Shown: positions 57,376 to 64,000 of the stretch, one piece after another
How positions within the stretch are numbered: position 1 is the stretch's first letter
Layout: every line of letters begins with the position of its first letter
Assembly (NCBI GenBank): GCA_963693285.1
Contig: OY848930.1
Span: 1,240,001-1,304,000, forward strand
Length of the DNA stretch: 64,000 bases
Origin: Xestospongia muta
Lineage: Eukaryota; Porifera; Demospongiae; Haplosclerida; Petrosiidae
Direction of reading: 5' to 3'
Made by a program: the position numbers and the translations under genes
The notes under the pieces: generated by a model
The model's input: only the letters and a program-made list of their open reading frames with translations
Databases searched by the model: none
Told to the model about the DNA's origin: nothing

Positions 57376-59636
57376 ATGGAAAGATTGCAAGAAGCACATA
57401 TGAAGGTTATTACAATACCAGCAATAAATTCAGCTCTTAATAAATCTATAATACTGTAGGCGATTTCTTTATCTAAAGAACGCATACAGCAATGGTAAGT
57501 TGTTTTGCTTAGTGGGTGTGGTCATCTATGACGTCACAACACACTCTTCCTCACTGTTCAGGGAAAAGTTTCAATCAGATTATGAAATTTTACAAGAACG
57601 TCTACAGACCCTTCCTCAAAAACTGACACATAACATTATGGTACACTGAATAAAAATTTGTAATTATTCATACTAAAATAGACTGTTGCGTACTACTTAT
57701 GTAATACTAAATACTATTTTTAGAACAAAGGTACTATTTATAGAATATATACATACATAGGTTCCGTTTGGACGAGTGGCATATATGCCAGGACAGTTAT
57801 ACCATACCAATGAGATCTTAGTTCTGTTGGGTGATAACTGGTTTGCTAAGAGAACTGCACACCAAGCTTGTGATATCATAGAAAGAAGAAAACAAGGCAT
57901 GTTATATAATTGTATTAGGGAACATTTGCTCAGCTAAACTACAGGCATTGCTTAATTTACAGGATACATTATCATATGATGATATCAGATTTGACCTTCA
58001 GTACAGTATTGATACGTTAATGTCTATTATATAACTAGCAATTGTTAAAATTAATTGTTCCCACTTAAACAAGTAATCTATAGTACTTAAATGAATGCAG
58101 GCTGTATGATGGGAAAATAAGGATATAATTTGACATACTTTACAAATTCTTTTGTGCATCAAAACTTGCATTTGTGATTATTTTTAGGTATTATAAAAGA
58201 ACTGTACAAAGAAAAAGAATATTTGAAAGAAATAACTGCAAGATACTCATTCACTGATGATATTAAAGAAAGTGCTAAGGTATGTATGTATATCTGTGTA
58301 TCTGTGTGTGTGTGTATGTGTGTACACGCATAATTTCAATGCATTTCCTACTTTCCTTGCTATAATTATAGGATACAGTAAAAATAAAGGAGGAATATGA
58401 TCCTGTAAAGGAAAAGGAATGGAGAAAAGGTAACATTCCCTTAATTGACTAATAATTAATTAGTCTACATTGTGCTGCATAGCTTGCATTAACCCCTCCC
58501 CTTATTATTCTAACATCATTTATACTGATGATATAATACTTATTAATTATTAATTATGAGTAATTAATTACTTATTAATTACTCATACTAAAATTTTATC
58601 ATACTATGTCCGTACAGCTAGGAAGGAACATAAAGTCAAGTCAGCTATGATGAGGACAACGACAGATAATAGTGCAAAAGACAAACCTGACATTGATATT
58701 TGGGCAAGACTGGATGAGTTAGAACGAGAGGAGGAGGAATTTTTGAAGAGAGAAAAAGATTTGGAAGAAGAGCGCAGAGAAGATACTATTGAATTTGAGA
58801 GGCAGCTAGAAACAAAATCTGATGAAAGGTCTAAACGAATATCACTCAAAGATCAACCTCTAGAAGAATCTTTTGATTCAATCACTTCTACTGATCAAGT
58901 ATTGACAATTTCATTCACTCATTCTAAAACTGGAATCAAGCCTGAAACTACTACAACTGAAGATGATACTAGAACTATAATAGGCACTGAAGAGAATCAT
59001 CCTCAAACCCATTCCACTTATCCTAGGTATCAGACCCCAGCAGACATCTTTACTCAATACTTGTCTACGAAGCGTGATCAAGATACAAGAGAAAGCACAG
59101 TGAAAACTTTGGATGTGACAGAAACAAAGAGTAGGTCAGTTACTTGGGATCCTCGACTTTCAAAAGATCAAGGCATACCAACACAAGCACATCAACAGAA
59201 TAAACATCCAAAAAGACCCAGCTCTAATACTGGCTCTCCATCCCTTCCAAGGCCACGCCCTCTAGTATGCTCTTAACTAGGTAATGATAAAGTTTTCTTT
59301 AGCCATTTTCAGGTCATGTAATTGAGAGAAATGCTCCAGCTGGTACATCATTCCCTCTTGCACATGAAATGACCACAGGCAATGAGGTAAGGTTATGATA
59401 CTAAAGTGATACTAACATGATTTATGTTACCATTGTAGTTGTTTTGTTAAATTTTAATTATAATAAATAAATAAATACAATGTATCATAATGAATTGTTT
59501 AAAGGAGTCAACTCTACTTGAGAAAATTACAAGTTGTTTATAGTATTTGGCATTATGTCTTTCTTACTATCTATAGCCACAAAATCAACAACCTGAACAG
59601 ATAATATCACGATTCAAGGCAACAAGAAGCAAGTGA
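57376..59636 (+). CDS. URI1: Unconventional prefoldin RPB5 interactor (URI), full length
   Basis: Nine exons join in frame to 406 residues: 57376-57405, 57460-57494, 57562-57640, 57761-57896, 58188-58279, 58372-58429, 58618-59264, 59303-59386 and 59577-59636. The alpha-prefoldin-like domain (about 1-130) has IQQWEKFQSDYEILQERLQT, VPFGRVAYMPGQL, EILVLLGDNWFAKRTAHQA. Then come IWARLDELEREEEEF, an acidic Ser/Thr-rich middle, TPADIFTQYLS, FSGHVIERNAP and the C-terminal ISRFKATRSK. All match animal URI, a scaffold of the R2TP/prefoldin-like complex that binds RPB5 and assists RNA polymerase assembly. Intron 4 uses a GC donor (CAAG/GCATGT); the copy at 45183 has GT. It is the presumed source of the truncated copies upstream. 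Confidence 0.9.
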
Positions 59637-60803
59637 TACTGTAACAATGACCAGAAAAAAATAAACAGTGCACAATACAGCTGAAAATAATATATCTTGT
59701 TGTAAACATGTGAATGTATTGTTGTTCTTGTTACAAGCTATTGTGTTGATACCTGACCTCATCATACAACTGACAAACAGTGCATGTATTGTGTACTGGT
59801 TGATAACTAGTGTTATGCAGCAGCCCTTTATACCACATCCATCCATCCATGTATCCTTTTGTTGATTACGAATTGTATTCATTCTGTTAGTACATCACAG
59901 TAAGTAAAGATACTGTATGCATTGTCCGTGTATGGACAAAGTAGAGCATGCTTGTATAACATTGTTTACGGCAATACATACATCGTCATGGTTACATCAC
60001 AACAATTAAAGGTGTAGTATACAAGTTGTATAATGCCTGTGTATATAGAAAGTAGATTGAGTTTTCAAAGATTTTGTCCAACAACTGTAGATGCAATTCG
60101 TAGCTAGCAAAGTAGTTTTGTCATTCTATAGTGCCTTTATCCTTATTATGAATTTACAACACAGTAAGCAATCTCTATATTGTTTGATTCACTAGATTGC
60201 AGGAGTTATAAAATATATTGAAGACATTTTTAGCTAGCAAACTATCATATGTAATGCTGTGATGCTAGTGTAGCATCCTTACCTGCTTACTGTATGAATA
60301 TGCTAATCTAAATACCAGTTGTTCATATATTTTTGGTATTAATATTATAAAGAGGAAGTCCCTTCAGATACTAATGTTGACCTTTCCAGGGTCAGTCTAT
60401 GTGCTGGAGGCTAAATATTAACTTAATAAATGGAAATATTTCTTCAAATAAATAAGAGGACAAGAAAAACAAAAGAATAAATGCAATAAGTTACTTATAA
60501 TGTACAAATGTAACAGTAAGTTCAAAAACCATTAATAAAGTACATATACATGGTATATGTACGTGTAAAGACAGATACGTACTAAAAAAGTGTCAAGTGA
60601 CATACAAAGACAAATATAGTAGGGTTATGCAACAGTCTCATACTCGTTCTGTTTGGGTATGAGACTTGAAATGAAGTAGTACACCAAATGTAATGTTTTA
60701 ATTTGTTGTTTTTGATGACAGAAATGAAGAAAATGATCAAAGAATGTTAAAAAGATAAATCCAAAAATCTATGTTTACATTATAATCTGTTTACTTTATA
60801 GTG
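59637..60803. other. Intergenic between convergent URI and cyclin E genes
   Basis: AT-rich, no gene, RNA or strong repeat recognised. It contains the 3' UTRs of both genes. The frames at 59607-59882 on either strand show no domain. Confidence 0.35.
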
Positions 60804-62688
60804 CTACACAGTTGTGCCATTAATTGGAGCTAAATAACGTCTCTCTTGTCTGGGAGGAGTCAGAAGAACCGAACAGTCCATTAATACAGGCAGTGAAGGA
60901 ATCATTTGAGCCTCTTGATGTTTACGAAGTTCTATAGCATCTTCTAACATTGGTATTGTCACTTCATGAGTTTGAATATTGTGAGCGTCTTGGGGAACAA
61001 CCTGTAATGATAACATTTAGTAAGTACAGAACAGAAAGTCTTTGAGTTTAAGGGATCCTCATCACTTCTCTTATTATAATATTTAGTACATTACAGTATA
61101 TTTAGTACATTACAGTATATTACAGTAGGTTAGTATCACTATTATACATGTAACCACTGAGATAGATAAATATAAATATTACCAGCTGTATGAGAGCTCG
61201 TACACCTTTTAATATAAGTTATTTTTTAATACATAGGCATATCAAGGTATTGGTCCTCGATTATTAACTGGTTATCTGTTTATTATTTGTCTCAAGCTAA
61301 GAGATTAAAGGCAGGACCAGTACATATAGCTGTAGACAGAATAATGAACGACTCCATTATCATCCAGTTATTCAACCATGTCTTTTGACTTAATAGTTTC
61401 AATATAACAGTAAACAAAATGTAATTGTAAAAATCATCCTAAGATTATTTCAAAGGTATTGCTGTTGGTATAAGTGACTGAGTTATTGCTGACTGTAGAG
61501 TTGGCAGAAGCTATGGATCTGCTTAAAGACGCACTCATGATAAAAGTATACGATATTTATTGGTTAGTATGTGCATTGGTGGTTACTGTATACTGTATTT
61601 TATTGACTGCTCTTAAAAGTTGCACACAACAATATAAACACACTCCATTACGTGGTCCAAAACAATCTAGGACTGCCTGGCACATGCAGCATGCCAGGTA
61701 AAAAAACGTAGTCATCTCAAATACCAAGAAGATTACTATAATTATATTGTATTGATAAGTAATGAAGATAACAATGACAATTACATAATGATATTGTTAT
61801 AGCAACATATCCAATGTTGATATCATAACATTTCCATAGCACTGAAAACAGGTGCCACACACACATACACACACACACACTGCAAACATTGATAAAGATA
61901 CAAGTACATGTATGACTCTTTATATGTACATGTACAATGGTTATCTACTGATATGATAAGACTTACCCCTTTAAATGTTTTTTGTGAAGCCAACTTTGTT
62001 CTGTTGGTGACAGTGACAAACGATTGCATCCATTGTATGCACACAAGAATATCAGAAAGTTGAAATCCTATATTACAAAAAAACATTGAAAAAATAAAGC
62101 CACTTCACTCTGTCACGGACTGCTTACTTCACTAAAACAATAAGGTATGTCAACATACTCCTACTTTAATGTATCTTAAAATGGCTAGCTGTAGTTTCAA
62201 ACTACTTTGAATTAATAAAGGAGGTCAACTCTCAAAATGTCACCAAGTGTACTTGTACATTTGTTGTGAACTATGTAAGCTGTAGTCTAAATTGGAAATA
62301 TATATATATATACTACAATATGCATCCCTACTACAATATGCATTGGTTCTTATCTTATGTTGTTTCTAAGAATTCAATAACTTATTACTCGAGTCAATTT
62401 ACATGAAGCCCTCCTCCATCTCTTGTATAATGTATGTTTAAACAAACAGCTTATCAAAACTATATCACTATAATTCCTGTATGACACTACTATAATTAGT
62501 CATTTTACTCTACAATTACATTAACATGTTAGGAGTTGACATTGTGGACCAAACCCATACTGGTCATACCTGTTATGAGGTTGAGGTGAGATTGACATTT
62601 GTCTGATATCAGATATAATGCCGACGCTGCTAATACACTGCTACTAAATTGTCGACTACTAATGTCTAAAGTACAGAGATCTAAAATC

Positions 62689-62736
<48 letters not shown>

Positions 62737-64000
62737 GAGAGCACGTTAATGATATTCAATCCTTTAAAACAGTTTACAATCCCCTCATAATCCCCTTGTT
62801 TACAGTAAACACCAACAATTAAATAGTTGTGGACAGTCTGTAGTATTAATCTGACTATGAACCAATACCACATGACAGTCCATTAATTCTATTGACTCCA
62901 ACACATATCAATTTATAATTTCTCACCTGCATCACTCTAATAAATTCTAAAGGTGAGTAAGCAGGATATTCAAACTCTCGAGCTTTTAGTCCAGGTGGTC
63001 TAAAGTAACTACTCATTAGCTGCATGTACATATTGATCCAAGTGTTGACAGATACTGTGTGATGATTGAGTCTCCAATTAAGAGCCTAAAGAAAGTAATA
63101 TTGAATTAATGTGAGCCAGACTCCATAAAGAGTAGGGTAGTTTCTGAACAGTTAATGCACTCCTTCATATTACATTATGAAACTATAGTAGTTATATATA
63201 TAAGTGTTCAAAATTAAATTGTTTGGCTTTTGCAGTTTTTATAACAGCTCAACTGTCAATTATGTCAATGTATTAAAGCCAAGACATTGTATATACACAT
63301 TTCTATGGAAGCTGCAGATAGACATTCCTATTCCTATTTTTCAATTTCTTCTGTTGACCAATTAAATGCAGTTGATGGATTCCAATTTCAATACACAGCC
63401 AAAATCAAGAACCCAACCCAACTAGAAACATATCTCTGAACCTCGATTCTAAGTGGCTCATGGTACTCACGCTCTATGTTTTATTAAGTAACAAGAAAAC
63501 CCTAGAAATAGCAAACATGCCAAAAATCGAATCATAAATAAGAAATTGGAAGTCATCAACTGGGTCGTTAATTGGAATATTTTAATATGCAAAGGTGCGT
63601 GGAAGATATAGGAAATAGGAATTGGAATGTTCGTCTGTAGCTTCTGTACATTTTCACTTACTTTACATACGACTAATTCAGTGAAGACTATTTCGTCAGT
63701 TGTACAAGCTCCATCTGTGACATAGGCAAAGTCTGCTAATTTTGGTGGGTAAATTTCCTTTAAGAAAACAAACAAACAAACAGTTATTTATGAGATATTG
63801 AAAGATGATTTTAAGAAAGCACATTGCACAATGAAAGCAAGATATTATAATAACACTAACTTCAATTTTTGATGCGATAAAAAGACAAGTGACACCTATC
63901 AGCTGTAATTGTTCTTTCAAAATATTACTTTGTGAGTCCATAAATCTATCGAATAAATCAAGTGACAAGTAGTACGTTTCTCTGTGTATTTTGTACTCCT
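60804..64000 (-). CDS. CCNE: G1/S-specific cyclin E, C-terminal part (partial)
   Basis: Six exons on the minus strand join in frame: 63861-64000 (5' end off window), 63662-63757, 62927-63085, 62570-62687, 61967-62067 and 60804-61001, giving 269 residues to the stop. The cyclin box is seen as [53 protein letters not shown] and [12 protein letters not shown] second cyclin fold follows ([29 protein letters not shown]). The tail has [17 protein letters not shown], as in animal cyclin E, and LLTPPRQ, a candidate TPP phosphodegron of the kind read by Fbw7/CDC4. Cyclin E activates CDK2 at S-phase entry. The N-terminal exons lie beyond the right edge. Confidence 0.93.
61513..61701 (+). CDS. Possible small single-pass membrane protein nested in a cyclin E intron
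   Basis: Open frame of 62 residues from ATG 61513, opposite strand to cyclin E, in its last intron. It has a strong hydrophobic stretch ([19 protein letters not shown]) followed by a basic segment ([20 protein letters not shown]). It either stops at 61699 or splices at CCAG/GTAAAA to about 61802 and stops soon after. The layout resembles the N-terminal anchor plus proline-rich hinge of microsomal cytochrome P450s, but no further exon was found. It may be a lone anchor exon or chance. Confidence 0.3.
   Translation: MDLLKDALMIKVYDIYWLVCALVVTVYCILLTALKSCTQQYKHTPLRGPKQSRTAWHMQHAR
62695..62741. repeat. (GA)n microsatellite at a cyclin E acceptor
   Basis: GA dinucleotides on the plus strand; read on the minus strand this is a CT polypyrimidine tract ending at the acceptor of the exon that starts at 62687. 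Confidence 0.85.

Larger units (their letters stand above)
38637..58800. repeat. Tandem fucosyltransferase-URI blocks (four, disrupted)
   Basis: Blocks begin near TGATATGAACTAAAATATTG at 38637, 42146 and 46096. Each contains about 650-900 bp of upstream sequence, a subfamily B fucosyltransferase, a dead fucosyltransferase 3' fragment and a URI copy. URI copies a and b both end at the same point in exon 7 (GAATTTGAATAA). The last block (from 55454) has lost its upstream part to a piggyBac relic and runs into full-length URI. The spacing of B2 to B3 is 3948 bp and of B1 to B2 3267 bp; B1's block lacks a MITE and URI exon 4. Confidence 0.9.

Noticed and set aside
58604..58849. Minus-strand Ser-rich frames of 81 codons opposite URI exon 7 (also at 41903 and 45849)
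   Set aside because: They are antisense shadows of the Glu/Arg-rich URI coding sequence, repeated only because the block is repeated.

Overview
The window is AT-rich animal nuclear DNA. It has multi-exon genes with canonical GT-AG introns, many only about 45-80 bases long, plus satellites, MITE-like foldbacks and recent tandem duplications. The conserved genes (a Rab22/31-type GTPase, mitochondrial ribosomal protein L3, cyclin E, the prefoldin-like protein URI, GT10 fucosyltransferases) are metazoan in type. The compact introns and gene set suggest a demosponge, most likely Amphimedon or a relative. That placement is an inference and was not tested. Exon models were built by hand from splice consensus and reading-frame continuity.

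Layout. 1-2358 (-): start of a stand-alone myosin-I TH1-like tail protein that runs off the left edge. 2690-5135: palindromic 55-bp satellite, including a large foldback. 5.3-6.7 kb: small Cys-rich exons, including a complete three-exon secreted peptide gene (-). 7.3-10.1 kb: an intact C2H2 zinc-finger gene and a decayed copy. 10.5-13.2 kb (-): Rab22/31-like GTPase. 13.4-19.1 kb (+): a 20-exon EF-hand-like/coiled-coil/CAP-Gly protein divergent from the Rab gene. 19.3-28.9 kb: tandem duplication of a two-gene cassette, with an unknown 641-aa protein and an unknown multi-pass membrane protein, both eroded in the second copy. 30.3-31.1 kb (-): a third, dead zinc-finger copy. 31.2-33.9 kb (-): MRPL3, divergent from the first fucosyltransferase.

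34.0-59.6 kb is the most distinctive part. It holds six intronless alpha-1,3-fucosyltransferase-like (GT10) genes in two subfamilies, A (2) and B (4). The B genes lie in roughly 3.3-3.9 kb tandem blocks. Each block carries a decayed fucosyltransferase 3' fragment and a copy of the neighbouring URI gene truncated in exon 7. The last block leads into the only full-length URI gene (406 aa). One truncated URI copy still has intact splice sites and an open 204-codon frame confined mainly to the prefoldin-like domain. A piggyBac relic, a foldback with 9-bp target duplication, a TIR element with 7-bp target duplication and several MITEs break up the array.

60.8-64.0 kb (-): 3' two-thirds of cyclin E, running off the right edge. 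No rRNA, tRNA, CRISPR or prokaryotic operon was recognised. The genes do not form one pathway. The window is a set of housekeeping genes interleaved with fast-evolving tandem families.
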